A stretch of 39,357 bases of DNA from Pseudomonas sp. GM48 (GTDB lineage Bacteria; Pseudomonadota; Gammaproteobacteria; Pseudomonadales; Pseudomonadaceae), in the NCBI RefSeq assembly GCF_000282335.1, contig NZ_AKJM01000005.1, forward strand, positions 1 through 39,357. The letters are read 5' to 3'. Numbering within the stretch: position 1 is the first letter of the stretch; the number at the start of each line of letters is the position of its first letter. Position numbers and translations under genes: made by a program. The notes under the pieces are model-generated. The model saw only the letters and a program-made list of their open reading frames with translations. It was not told the origin of the DNA and made no database searches. This document shows, piece by piece, positions 17,266 through 26,046 of this stretch.

Positions 17266-18993
17266 TCAGGCGGTCACGGTCTGATCCACCAGATGGCCAT
17301 TCTCGATACGGATGTGCCGCGGATGGAAGCGCTTGAGGCTGCTGCGATGGCCGACGCTGACAATGCTCAGCCCCGGCAATTCATCGATCAGCGCCTGATA
17401 CAGCGAGGCCTCGTCCTCTTCGTCCATCGCCGAAGTCGCTTCGTCCATATACAGCCATTGCGGTGCATAAAGCAGCGCACGGGCAAAGGCCAGGCGCTGC
17501 TGTTCACCCGGCGACAACATGCGTTGCCAGTGGTTGGCTTCGTCGAGACGGGCAATCAGGTGCGGCAAGCGACAGGTTTCCAGTACCTGCACGTAGCGCT
17601 CGTTCGGATAGGTATCGCCAGGCTGTGGATAACTGAGGACATCACGCAGCGCGCCAATCGGCAAATACGGTTTTTGCGGCAGGAACAGGTAGCGCGCCGA
17701 TGGCAGGCGAATACTACCGTGGCCAGTCGGCCACAGGTGTCCCATCGCCCGCAGCAAGGTCGACTTGCCGCTGCCGGAACGACCGCTGAGCATCACACGC
17801 TCGCCCTCCTTCACGGTCATGTCGGCATTGGTCAGCAGGTGACGACCTTCAGCCAGGTCGAGGCCGAGGTTGTGCACCTTCAGAACTGAGCCCGAACTCT
17901 GTACGTCGATGGCCGGCGCACGCACTTCGTTGTCACGCATGGCCTGGTGGAAGCTCAGCAGACGATCGCAGGTGGCGCGCCATGAGGCGAGGCTCTGGTA
18001 CGCGCTGATAAACCAGCTGAAGCTTTCCTGCACATTGCCGAATGCCGAGCTGATTTGCATCAGCTCGCCCAGTTCGATCTTGCCGGAGAGGTAACGCGGC
18101 GCGGCAACGATGAAGGGGAAGATGATGGCGGCCTGACTGTAACCGGCGGTGAAGAACGTCAGGCGCTTGGACACCTTCATGATGTCCCAGAAGTTGTGCC
18201 AGACCATCCCGAAGCGGCCGCTCAACCGACGATTTTCGTTCGGTTCGCCGTTGTACAACGCGATGCTTTCGGCATTCTCGCGAATCCGCACCATGGAGAA
18301 ACGCAGGTCGGCTTCGAAGCGTTGTTGTTGGTTGTTCAGACCGATCAGGCGACGACCGATCAAATGCGTCAGCCAACTGCCGACCACGGCGTAAACCAGC
18401 ACGCACCAGAACATGTAGCCGGGAATAGTGATACCGAATACTTCAATACTGCCCGACACGCCCCACAGAATGATCGAGAACGACACCAGGCTGACGATAT
18501 TGCGCAGCAGCCCGATACCCAGCTCAAGGGTGTTGGAGGTGAAGTTGTTGAGGTCTTCGGAAATCCGCTGGTCCGGGTTATCGGTGTAACCGCCCTGCTC
18601 CAGCTGGTAGTAATTCTTGTCGGCGAGCCAGCGAGCGAAATGCTTTTCGGTGAGCCAGGCCCGCCAGCGGATCGTCAACATCTGCGTCAGATAGAGGCGG
18701 TATACCGCGCCGACAATCGCCACCGCGGCAATCGCGCAGAAGTACAGGATTAGCTGCCAGAACGCGGCTTCGTCCTTCTTTTGCAGGGCGTTGTAGAAAT
18801 CCTTGTACCAGGTGTTGAACCACACCGAGATCCCCACGCTGATCAGCGACAGCGCAATCACTGCGATCAGCAGCGTCCAGGCCTTGACCTTCTCTTCACT
18901 GCGCCAGTAAGGCGTGATCATCGCCCACACTTTACGAAAAAACTGCCCGCGCACGGCGTCGTTGACCGCGGAATACTCAGCGTTCTGATTCAT
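17266..18993 (-). CDS. ABC transporter, fused permease/ATPase (SbmA/BacA-YddA family)
   Basis: This 575-residue half-transporter combines an SbmA/BacA-like membrane domain (about 1-340, with six hydrophobic segments; SVWFNTWYKDFYNALQKKD and NPDQRISEDLNNF are family-typical) with a cytoplasmic ATPase (about 365-575). Walker A is GRSGSGKST (404-412), the signature is LSPGEQQR (493-500), Walker B is WLYMDEATS (513-521) and the switch His is in GHR (548-550), so it should be active as a homodimer. Relatives move peptides, vitamin B12 analogues or long-chain acyl compounds; the substrate here is unknown. It stands alone between REPIN-bounded neighbours. Confidence 0.92.
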   Translation of the reverse strand: MNQNAEYSAVNDAVRGQFFRKVWAMITPYWRSEEKVKAWTLLIAVIALSLISVGISVWFNTWYKDFYNALQKKDEAAFWQLILYFCAIAAVAIVGAVYRLYLTQMLTIRWRAWLTEKHFARWLADKNYYQLEQGGYTDNPDQRISEDLNNFTSNTLELGIGLLRNIVSLVSFSIILWGVSGSIEVFGITIPGYMFWCVLVYAVVGSWLTHLIGRRLIGLNNQQQRFEADLRFSMVRIRENAESIALYNGEPNENRRLSGRFGMVWHNFWDIMKVSKRLTFFTAGYSQAAIIFPFIVAAPRYLSGKIELGELMQISSAFGNVQESFSWFISAYQSLASWRATCDRLLSFHQAMRDNEVRAPAIDVQSSGSVLKVHNLGLDLAEGRHLLTNADMTVKEGERVMLSGRSGSGKSTLLRAMGHLWPTGHGSIRLPSARYLFLPQKPYLPIGALRDVLSYPQPGDTYPNERYVQVLETCRLPHLIARLDEANHWQRMLSPGEQQRLAFARALLYAPQWLYMDEATSAMDEEDEASLYQALIDELPGLSIVSVGHRSSLKRFHPRHIRIENGHLVDQTVTA

Positions 18994-19090
18994 GGATAAG
19001 GCTCGATAAAGAAAAGAACACGCACGAACCGATCATAGATGATCGGTCCGGTTTGTCGCGAGATGCGGCCCGCATACGTTCAGCGCAGGT

Positions 19091-19651
19091 TCAGCGGCGA
19101 ACGGGGCGCTTCTGCAGTTTGCGCTGCAGGGTGCGGCGGTGCATGCCCAGGGCGCGGGCAGTGGCGGAGATGTTGCCTTCATGCTCGGTCAGCACGCGCT
19201 GGATGTGTTCCCACTGCAGGCGGTCCACGGACATCGGGTTTTCCGGCACCAGGCTGTCGAGGTCGGCGTGTTCGGACAGCAGCGCCGCCAGCACGTCATC
19301 GGCGTCCGCCGGTTTGCACAGATAGTTGCAGGCACCGCGCTTGATCGCCTCGACGGCGGTGGCAATGCTCGAATAACCGGTGAGAATCACCACGCGCATT
19401 TCCGGATCCATTTCCAGCAATTTTGGCAGCAGCACCAGGCCCGAATCGCCGTCCATCTTCAGGTCCAGGGCGGCATAATCCGGCAGATCGGCCTTGGCCA
19501 GTTCCAGGCCTTCCTCGGCGGAGCTGGCAGTGCTTACGCGAAAACCGCGGCGGGCCATGGCTCGGGCCATGACGCGGGTGAACGTGGCGTCATCATCGAC
19601 CAGCAGCAAATGCGGCAGTTCTTCGCCTTCGACTTGGATCTCTTCACTCAT
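19091..19651 (-). CDS. roxR: RoxR response regulator (RegA/PrrA/ActR family)
   Basis: RoxR is the DNA-binding partner of RoxS and controls respiratory genes such as those of the cyanide-insensitive oxidase in pseudomonads. The 186-residue protein has a receiver (about 12-125) with the acidic pocket Asp19-21, phospho-acceptor Asp63 in ALDLKMDG and Lys113 in LCKPAD, and a short Fis-type helix-turn-helix at the end (GNISATARALGMHRRTLQRKLQKR), highly conserved in RegA relatives. The ATG at 19651 follows GAGGAG and overlaps the roxS stop by 8 bases. The frame is open further upstream inside roxS, but that stretch is not RegA-like. Confidence 0.95.
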   Translation of the reverse strand: MSEEIQVEGEELPHLLLVDDDATFTRVMARAMARRGFRVSTASSAEEGLELAKADLPDYAALDLKMDGDSGLVLLPKLLEMDPEMRVVILTGYSSIATAVEAIKRGACNYLCKPADADDVLAALLSEHADLDSLVPENPMSVDRLQWEHIQRVLTEHEGNISATARALGMHRRTLQRKLQKRPVRR

Positions 19652-20906
19652 GTTCGTCTCCTCGGGCGACACGGGGCAGGCGCAGCTCGGTGAGCGTACC
19701 GCCTTCCTCATGACTGTAGAGTTTCACTGAGCCGCCGGCGCGTGTCACGCTGGCCTTGCTCAAAAACAGGCCCAGGCCGAAGCCTTTGCCCTTGGTGGTA
19801 AAAAACGGTTTGCCGATTTGTTCGGCGATGGCCAGCGGCACACCGGCGCCATGGTCACGAATGCTGATGGTCAGGTTCTCGGCGTCCCAGTCCAGTGTCA
19901 CTTGCAACCCCTCGGGGCAGGCATCGGCGGCGTTGTTCAGCAGATTCAGCAACGCCTGGGTCAAGTCTGGCGGCGGCGCCATGCGCGGTACCGCGCCCTG
20001 GCCGAGGCGCTGGAAGCGATAACTGGCCTCCGGGCGCATCAGGTGCCAGCGATTGAGGGCTTCATCGAGCCAGTCGGTGACGTCCTGCATCTCCACCGCC
20101 AAGCGGCGATTGGCCTCCGCCGCCCGAACGAGCTGTTGCAAAGTCTGTTTGCACAGCTTGACCTGATCCTGCAGCACGCTCAGGTCATCCTGCAACATCG
20201 GGTCATGGTGATCCTGACGCATTTCCTTGAGCAATACGCTCATGGTCGCCAGCGGCGTGCCCAGCTCATGGGCCGCACCGGCAGCCTGGGTGGCGACGGC
20301 CAGCAATTGCTGATCACGCAGGCCTTCTTCGCGACGAATGGCGCGCAGTTCTTCCTGACGGCGCAGCTCTTCAGCCATGCGCGCAGCGAAGAACGTGATC
20401 ACTGCAGCAGCGAGAGCGAAGCTCAGCCACATGCCGTACACCTGCAGGTTTTCCCGGGCGATCGGGAAGGTTTGCAATGGATAGAACTGCGCCAGCAACA
20501 GCGTGTACATCGTCAGCGCGATACCCGACAGGATCACCGAATAACGCCATGGCAACGTCACCGCTGCGATAGTCAGCGGCACCAGGTAATAAGAAACAAA
20601 GGGGTTGGTCGAGCCACCGGAGAAATACAGCAGCGCACTGTGGATAAACAGGTCGCAGGCCAATTGCACGGCGTATTCGAGCTCGGTCACCGGCCACGAG
20701 GTGCGCAGGCGGATCGCCGTGAACACACACAACAGCATCGAGCAACCGAGGGTCGCGGCCAGTTGAAACCAGGGCAGCGGCAACAATTGGAGCCAGTAGG
20801 CCAGGCCCACGGAACCGGCCTGGGCGGCCAGCACCAACGTGCGGATGAAGGTCAGCCGCCAGAGGTTCTGGCGAGTGGCGGAAGTGATTTGAACGGGGGC
20901 GAGCAT
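19644..20906 (-). CDS. roxS: RoxS redox sensor histidine kinase (RegB/PrrB family)
   Basis: RoxS is the membrane sensor that phosphorylates RoxR in response to the redox state of the respiratory chain. The 420-residue product has six membrane segments (about 18-185). Between them is GGSTNPF (97-103), the ubiquinone-binding heptapeptide GGxxNPF of RegB. The H-box is AAGAAHELGTPLA with His213, and the HATPase domain has LLNLLNNAADA, DHGAGVP and GKGFGLGLFLS. The ATG at 20906 lies 5 bases after AGGAG; the upstream open frame is not used. It is first in a two-gene operon with roxR. Confidence 0.95.
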   Translation of the reverse strand: MLAPVQITSATRQNLWRLTFIRTLVLAAQAGSVGLAYWLQLLPLPWFQLAATLGCSMLLCVFTAIRLRTSWPVTELEYAVQLACDLFIHSALLYFSGGSTNPFVSYYLVPLTIAAVTLPWRYSVILSGIALTMYTLLLAQFYPLQTFPIARENLQVYGMWLSFALAAAVITFFAARMAEELRRQEELRAIRREEGLRDQQLLAVATQAAGAAHELGTPLATMSVLLKEMRQDHHDPMLQDDLSVLQDQVKLCKQTLQQLVRAAEANRRLAVEMQDVTDWLDEALNRWHLMRPEASYRFQRLGQGAVPRMAPPPDLTQALLNLLNNAADACPEGLQVTLDWDAENLTISIRDHGAGVPLAIAEQIGKPFFTTKGKGFGLGLFLSKASVTRAGGSVKLYSHEEGGTLTELRLPRVARGDEHE

Positions 20907-21017
20907 GAGCTCTCCTGATGAGCGCTCCAGGCGGATCGCAGGGAGTATAACCAAGCGCGGGGGCTGACAGGCAAAAGTGCGGCAAACGGCCACAGCCTAT
21001 TGGCCGGCACACATCCC

Positions 21018-21151
21018 TTGTAGCAGCTGGCGAAGCCTGCGTTCGGCTGCGAAGCAGTCGTCAATCAGGCTCCGCGTTTATATAAAGACATCATGCACGC
21101 AGGTTTTACGACTGCTTCGCAGCCGAACGCAGCCTTCGGCAGCTGCTACGG
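21018..21151. repeat. REPIN, type D (TGTAGCAGCTGGCGAAGCC family)
   Basis: Arms at about 21018-21061 and 21108-21151 are inverted copies that can pair over about 40 bp with a few mismatches, and each contains the GGCTGCGAAGCAGTCG hairpin. It is a fourth, distinct REP family, placed between the divergent roxS and SIMPL genes, where it lies upstream of both. Confidence 0.87.
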
Positions 21152-21268
21152 GGAATCGTGTTGATCTGTATAGAAGTTGTAACTGTGCGAACCGGAGCAT
21201 TAAAGCTAGAGTCTGATGGTTTCACGCAGGCCCGGACCATACCCCTGCGCACCTTTCAAGGAGCCTTC

Positions 21269-21985
21269 ATGCACACATTCCGCCGCAGCGCCGCCCTCCT
21301 CGCCCTGAGCGCTGGCACCGTCGCCAGCCTCCCGGCCCTGGCCGCCGACGAGCTTCATTACAACCAGATTTCCCTGCGCGCCGAAGTCAGTCAGGAAGTG
21401 GCCCGCGACCTGATGATCGTGACCCTCTACACCGAAGAACAGAACAGCGACCCGGCCAAACTCGCCGCCGACGTCAGCACCACCATGAACAAGGCACTGG
21501 CCCGGGCCAAGCAGGTCAAGGACATCACCCTGCGCCAGGGCAGTCGCAACAGCTATCCGATCTACGACACCAAGGGCCAGAAAATCACCGGCTGGCGCGA
21601 GCGTGCCGAATTGCGTCTGGAAAGCCCGGATTTCGCCGCATTGTCGAAGCTGACCGGCGAACTGCTCACCGACCTGAAAATGGGCGGCATGGATTTCGCC
21701 ATCGCCACCCCGACCCGCAAGGCCAGCGAAGATGCACTGCTCAAGGAAGCCGTGAGCGCCTTCAAGGCCCGCGCCCAACTGGCCACCGATGCCCTCGGCG
21801 GCAAGGGATACAAAATCGTCAACCTGAACCTCAACAGCAACGGTTATCCACAGCCTTACCTGCGCGCGCCGATGATGATGAAAGCCGCCGCCATGGACGC
21901 CGCACCGGTGACACCGGATGTCGAAGCCGGCACCAGCCAGGTCAGCATGACAGCCGATGGTTCGATTGAAGTGCTGATGCCTTGA
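21269..21985 (+). CDS. SIMPL-domain (DUF541) periplasmic protein
   Basis: This 238-residue exported protein has a Sec signal peptide (MHTFRRSAALLALSAG to LAADE, cleavage near residue 25) and a SIMPL/DUF541 domain (about 35-235). The role of SIMPL proteins is poorly known; some affect outer-membrane or oxidative-stress traits. The ATG follows AAGGAG by 5 bases. The frame is open about 110 bases upstream, but only this start gives a signal peptide. A strong terminator follows, so it is its own unit. In P. aeruginosa a SIMPL-type gene also sits between roxS and the dpp cluster (from memory). Confidence 0.92.
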   Translation: MHTFRRSAALLALSAGTVASLPALAADELHYNQISLRAEVSQEVARDLMIVTLYTEEQNSDPAKLAADVSTTMNKALARAKQVKDITLRQGSRNSYPIYDTKGQKITGWRERAELRLESPDFAALSKLTGELLTDLKMGGMDFAIATPTRKASEDALLKEAVSAFKARAQLATDALGGKGYKIVNLNLNSNGYPQPYLRAPMMMKAAAMDAAPVTPDVEAGTSQVSMTADGSIEVLMP

Positions 21986-22002
21986 TTCGATAGCCCGTAA
22001 AC

Positions 22003-22040
22003 AAAAACGGCGATCATTAAAATGATCGCCGTTTTTTTTT
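22003..22040 (+). terminator. intrinsic terminator after the SIMPL gene
   Basis: AACGGCGATCATT (22006-22018) and AATGATCGCCGTT (22021-22033) form a perfect 13-bp stem with a 2-base gap, followed by a run of nine T. It is a strong Rho-independent terminator. Confidence 0.95.
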
Positions 22041-22211
22041 CGGGCAGTTTTCAGGCATGAGCTATAACTGGATAGGTCCACCCGAGAAATGCCGTCGATT
22101 GGCCACTATGGGTGCAACAATAACCACTCTTATTCACGCCATGCCCACCCCACAATCCGGGGTATGAATAAGTAACACCCCCGCCCCACGCGGGAGCAAC
22201 CCGAGCCAGGA

Positions 22212-22230
22212 ACGCACCGTAAAAGTGCGT
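22212..22230. promoter_or_regulatory. NtrC-like enhancer site
   Basis: ACGCAC-N7-GTGCGT is a perfect dyad and fits the NtrC core GCAC-N7-GTGC. It lies about 150 bases before the predicted sigma54 start point, a usual distance for an enhancer. It is a single site with a non-consensus T/A flank, so confidence is moderate. Confidence 0.42.
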
Positions 22231-22348
22231 CACTTGCACCGTAAAAACGCCGCGCAAACGGTCAAATGCGTCAGGAGTTATACAAATGCGACATTAAGGT
22301 ACGTTCGTGCCACCGTTTAAGGGTTGTAGTCACTCTGGATCTTGCATT

Positions 22349-22364
22349 GGGTATGGCCCCTGCA
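22349..22364 (+). promoter_or_regulatory. candidate sigma54 (-24/-12) promoter of dpp
   Basis: GG (22350-22351) and GC (22362-22363) are separated by exactly 10 bases in GGTATGGCCCCTGC, close to TGGCACG-N4-TTGC. The invariant GG and GC are present; the -24 C is replaced by T. It lies about 60 bases before the dppA start point region at 22436. Confidence 0.42.
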
Positions 22365-22435
22365 TAAGTATCCGCAGGCACGACTCACGAGGTCGTCCTC
22401 TAATTCCAAAAATGACAACAAATCATGAGGCCACC

Positions 22436-24061
22436 ATGCTTAAACAAGCGGTCATTCCGTTTTTAGTTGGCGCAAGCTTGCTAGCCAGCGCACCGTTCGC
22501 CCAAGCAGCGACTAACCTGGTGTTCTGCTCCGAAGGGAGCCCGGCCGGTTTCGATCCAGGTCAATACACCACCGGAACCGACTTCGACGCCTCTGCAGAA
22601 ACCATGTTCAACCGCCTCACCCAGTTCGAGCGCGGCGGCACCGCCGTTATTCCTGGGCTGGCGACCAAGTGGGACATCTCCGATGACGGCCTGAGCTACA
22701 CCTTCCACCTGCGTGAAGGCGTCAAGTTCCACACCACCCCGTATTTCAAGCCAACTCGTGAGTTCAACGCCGACGACGTGCTGTTCACCTTTAATCGCAT
22801 GATTAACAAGGATGACCCGTTCCGCAAAGCGTACCCGACCGAATTCCCGTACTTCACCGACATGGGGATGGATACCAACATCACCAAGATCGATAAAGTC
22901 GACGACCACACTGTCAAGTTCACCCTCAAAGACGTCGATGCCGCGTTCATCCAGAACATGGCCATGAGCTTCGCCTCGATCCAGTCCGCCGAGTACGCTG
23001 CCCAGCTGCTCAAGGAAGGCAAGGCCGCCGACATCAACCAGAAGCCGGTTGGCACTGGTCCGTTCGTGTTCAAGAGCTACCAGAAAGACTCCAACATCCG
23101 CTACACCGGGAACAAGGACTACTGGAAGCCTGATGACGTGAAGATCGACAACCTGATCTTCGCCATCACCACCGACCCGTCGGTACGTATCCAGAAGCTG
23201 AAGAAAAACGAGTGCCAGGTCACCCTGTTCCCTCGTCCGGCCGACCTGAAGGCGCTGAAAGAAGACAAGGACCTGAAACTGCCTGACCAGGCCGGGTTCA
23301 ACCTGGGTTACATCGCCTACAACGTGATGCCCAAGGTCAAGGGTCAAACCGACGCCAACCCGCTGGCCGAGCTGAAAGTTCGCCAGGCACTGGACATGGC
23401 GGTCAACAAGCAACAGATCATCGACTCCGTGTACCAGGGCGCCGGCCAACTGGCCGTCAACGCCATGCCGCCGACCCAGTGGTCCTATGACACCACCATC
23501 AAGGATGCGCCGTACAACCCTGAGAAAGCCAAAGAGCTGCTCAAGGAAGCGGGCGTGAAAGATGGCACCGAAATCGTTCTCTGGGCGATGCCGGTACAGC
23601 GTCCATACAACCCGAACGCCAAACTGATGGCAGAAATGCTGCAGTCCGATTGGTCCAAGATCGGCCTCAAGGTCAAGATCCAGAGCTACGAGTGGGGCGA
23701 GTACATCAAGCGCTCCAAAGGCGGCGAAAACCAGGCGATGCTGATTGGCTGGAGCGGCGACAATGGTGATCCGGACAACTGGCTGAACGTGCTGTTCGGT
23801 TGCGACTCGCTGGAAGGCAACAACTTCTCCAAGTGGTGCGACAAGAAGTTTGACGACACCGTCAAGCAAGCCAAGCGCACCTCGGACCAGGCCAAGCGCA
23901 CCGAACTGTACAAGCAGGCGCAACACCTCCTCAAAGATGCTGTACCAATGACACCTATCGCTCACTCGACGGTGTTCCAACCTATGCGCGCCAACGTGCA
24001 GGACTTCAAGATCAGCCCATTTGGCTTGAACTCCTTCTACGGCGTCAGCGTCAGCAAATAA
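22436..24061 (+). CDS. dppA: DppA-type peptide-binding protein (first of three)
   Basis: This 541-residue periplasmic solute-binding protein of the SBP family 5 captures di/tripeptides for DppBCDF. The N-terminus MLKQAVIPFLVGASLLASAPFAQAA is a Sec signal peptide without a lipobox. Family motifs include the opening LVFCSEGSPAGFDP, DGLSYTFHLREGVKFH, TGPFVFKSYQKD and, near the end, MLIGWSGDNGDPDNWL. The ATG at 22436 follows GAGG; the longer open frame upstream is leader. It shares long identical blocks with the second copy (24365), including the segment around KPVGTGPFVFKSYQ, so the two are tandem duplicates. A long upstream region suggests nutrient control. Confidence 0.95.
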   Translation: MLKQAVIPFLVGASLLASAPFAQAATNLVFCSEGSPAGFDPGQYTTGTDFDASAETMFNRLTQFERGGTAVIPGLATKWDISDDGLSYTFHLREGVKFHTTPYFKPTREFNADDVLFTFNRMINKDDPFRKAYPTEFPYFTDMGMDTNITKIDKVDDHTVKFTLKDVDAAFIQNMAMSFASIQSAEYAAQLLKEGKAADINQKPVGTGPFVFKSYQKDSNIRYTGNKDYWKPDDVKIDNLIFAITTDPSVRIQKLKKNECQVTLFPRPADLKALKEDKDLKLPDQAGFNLGYIAYNVMPKVKGQTDANPLAELKVRQALDMAVNKQQIIDSVYQGAGQLAVNAMPPTQWSYDTTIKDAPYNPEKAKELLKEAGVKDGTEIVLWAMPVQRPYNPNAKLMAEMLQSDWSKIGLKVKIQSYEWGEYIKRSKGGENQAMLIGWSGDNGDPDNWLNVLFGCDSLEGNNFSKWCDKKFDDTVKQAKRTSDQAKRTELYKQAQHLLKDAVPMTPIAHSTVFQPMRANVQDFKISPFGLNSFYGVSVSK

Positions 24062-24364
24062 GGTTTTGCAACGGCGACGTTTCTGACGTCGCCGTTGCTC
24101 TATCTACCGAGAAAGCAGGAATTCGCCTACATCCAAATCCGCAGCTGACTACAGCATCGGGTAAGGACGCGTTGCCATTTCCTACGAGTCTTTAGGACTC
24201 TACGCATTTACTGCCGGACCCGTGGCTCATACCGTCGGGATCCGACCAGTGCACGCGTGGGTCATCGGTTACTGCTGCATGCATGGCTTGAAATCAGTGA
24301 TGCCTCTACGTCCGCGGACGGGACGGCGGCTCATTGACAACACTTTGAGAGAAAAGGAAGCGTT
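24062..24364 (+). other. 303-base spacer between the two tandem dppA genes
   Basis: I see no gene. It begins with a 12-bp hairpin (24068-24098, listed separately) and contains a small GAGTC/GACTC stem at 24186-24200 and a 12-bp palindrome CGTCCGCGGACG at 24309-24320. I see no convincing sigma70 or sigma54 promoter, so the second dppA may depend on read-through from the first or on a promoter I cannot identify. Confidence 0.5.
24068..24098 (+). terminator. strong hairpin after the first dppA, without U-tract
   Basis: GCAACGGCGACG and CGTCGCCGTTGC form a perfect 12-bp stem around TTTCTGA just after the stop codon. The following bases (TCTATCTACC) are not a T-run, so it is likely an mRNA-stabilising or partial-termination structure that raises the first dppA level over the second. 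Confidence 0.55.
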
Positions 24365-25966
24365 ATGCGCCATACCTTGGTTTTATCCGCACTGCTGGGC
24401 ACCGGCCTGTTGGCCGCCACTTCCATCAGCCAGGCCGCCAACAACAGCCTGGTGTTCTGCTCCGAGGGCAGCCCCGCCGGTTTCGACACGGCGCAGTACA
24501 CCACTGCGACCGATAACGACGCCGCCGAGCCGCTGTACAACCGACTGGCAGAGTTTGAAAAAGGCGCGACCAACGTCGTACCGGGCCTGGCCACGAGCTG
24601 GGATATTTCCGAGGACGGCCTCAAATACACGTTTCACCTGCGCGAAGGGGTGAAGTTTCATACCACCAAATACTTCACGCCGACCCGCGATTTCAACGCC
24701 GATGACGTGCTGTTCACGTTCAATCGTATGTTGGATCCGCAACAACCTTTCCGTAAGGCTTATCCAACAGAATTTCCGTATTTCAACGGCATGAGCCTGA
24801 ACAAGAACATCGCCAAGGTCGAAAAGACCGGGCCGCTGACCGTGGTCTTTACGCTCAACAGCGTGGACGCCGCGTTCATCCAGAACATCGCCATGAGCTT
24901 CGCCGCCATCCTGTCGGCCGAGTACGCCGACAAACTGCTGGCCGAAGGCAAGCCGAGCGACATCAACCAGAAGCCGGTCGGCACCGGGCCGTTCGTGTTC
25001 AAGAGCTACCAGAAAGACTCGAACATCCGCTACACCGGCAACAAGCATTACTGGGACCCGAGCCGGGTCAAGCTCGACAACCTGATTTTCGCCATCAACA
25101 CCGACGCTTCGGTGCGCGTGCAGAAACTCAAGGCCGGCGAGTGCCAGATCACCCTGCACCCGCGCCCTGCCGATGTGACCGCGCTGAAGAACGACCCGGC
25201 GCTGCAACTGATCGAGAAGCCTGGATTCAACCTCGGCTACATCGCCTACAACGTGCGCCACAAGCCGTTCGACCAGCTCGAAGTGCGTCAGGCGCTGGAC
25301 ATGGCGGTGAACAAGCAAGGCATTCTCAATGCCGTTTACCAGGGCGCCGGGCAACTGGCGGTCAACGCCATGCCGCCGACCCAATGGTCCTACGACGACA
25401 CCATCAGGGACGCTGCCTACAATCCGGAGAAAGCCAAGGAACTGCTCAAGGCTGCCGGCGTCAAGGAAGGCACCGAAATCACCCTCTGGGCCATGCCGGT
25501 CCAGCGTCCGTACAACCCCAACGCCAAGTTGATGGCCGAGATGCTCCAGGCTGACTGGGCGAAGATCGGTCTCAAGGTCAAGATTGTCAGCTATGAGTGG
25601 GGCGAGTACATCAAACGCACCAAGAACGGCGAGCACGACATCAGCCTGATCGGCTGGACCGGTGACAACGGTGATCCGGACAATTGGCTGGGCACGCTGT
25701 ACAGCTGCGATGCCATTGGCGGTAACAACTACTCGATGTGGTGTGATCCGGCTTACGACAAGCTGATCAAGCAGGCCAAGGTCGTCACCGACCGTGACCA
25801 GCGCACCCAGCTCTACAAACAGGCGCAGCAGTTGCTCAAGCAGCAAGTGCCAATCACGCCGGTCGCCCACTCAACGGTCAACCAGCCGCTGAGCGCCAAA
25901 ATCGAAGGGTTCAAGGTGAGCCCGTTCGGTCGCAATGTTTTCTCGGGTGTCAGCATAGAAAAATAA
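24365..25966 (+). CDS. dppA: DppA-type peptide-binding protein (second of three)
   Basis: This 533-residue SBP family 5 periplasmic protein has signal peptide MRHTLVLSALLGTGLLAATSISQAA. It is very close to the first dppA (same NNSLVFCSEGSPAGFD opening and matching central and C-terminal blocks) but lacks about 8 residues in the stretch after GFNLGYIAYNV. That stretch is a surface loop near the ligand lid and may change peptide choice. The start follows AGGAAG by 5 bases. It shares the single DppBCDF permease downstream with the other binding proteins. Confidence 0.95.
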   Translation: MRHTLVLSALLGTGLLAATSISQAANNSLVFCSEGSPAGFDTAQYTTATDNDAAEPLYNRLAEFEKGATNVVPGLATSWDISEDGLKYTFHLREGVKFHTTKYFTPTRDFNADDVLFTFNRMLDPQQPFRKAYPTEFPYFNGMSLNKNIAKVEKTGPLTVVFTLNSVDAAFIQNIAMSFAAILSAEYADKLLAEGKPSDINQKPVGTGPFVFKSYQKDSNIRYTGNKHYWDPSRVKLDNLIFAINTDASVRVQKLKAGECQITLHPRPADVTALKNDPALQLIEKPGFNLGYIAYNVRHKPFDQLEVRQALDMAVNKQGILNAVYQGAGQLAVNAMPPTQWSYDDTIRDAAYNPEKAKELLKAAGVKEGTEITLWAMPVQRPYNPNAKLMAEMLQADWAKIGLKVKIVSYEWGEYIKRTKNGEHDISLIGWTGDNGDPDNWLGTLYSCDAIGGNNYSMWCDPAYDKLIKQAKVVTDRDQRTQLYKQAQQLLKQQVPITPVAHSTVNQPLSAKIEGFKVSPFGRNVFSGVSIEK

Positions 25967-25988
25967 CCGATTAGCCAGAAATGCCAGG

Positions 25989-26005
25989 GGGCGGATTTTC
26001 CGCCC
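25989..26005 (+). other. hairpin after the second dppA
   Basis: GGGCGGA and TCCGCCC form a 7-bp stem with loop TTT, about 20 bases past the stop. No T-run follows directly, so partial termination or 3' stabilisation is more likely than full termination. Confidence 0.45.
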
Positions 26006-26046
26006 TCACGCAGACGCTTTGCCGTTTTTTGCCAATTTGGCTGGCA

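Larger units (their letters stand above)
22041..22435 (+). promoter_or_regulatory. 395-base regulatory region in front of the dpp locus
   Basis: I see no gene here. It contains, in order: a hairpin-like inverted repeat CTTATTCA/TGAATAAG (22129-22172) around a CCCC/GGGG core; two direct copies of GCACCGTAAAA (22214 and 22236, exactly 22 bases apart), the first inside an NtrC-like palindrome; a sigma54-like promoter (22350-22363); and, just before the ribosome site, GACAACAA (22414-22421), one base off the AAnAAnAA motif used by Hfq/Crc. The pattern suggests nitrogen/carbon control of peptide uptake. Confidence 0.5.

Noticed and set aside
22095..22116. TTGGCC...TGCAA as a sigma54 promoter
   Set aside because: The GG to GC distance is 11 bases, not 10, and it lies upstream of the NtrC-like site.
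24309..24320. Palindrome CGTCCGCGGACG as an operator
   Set aside because: It is GC-only in the centre, no regulator or known consensus matches, and short GC palindromes are frequent by chance in this DNA.
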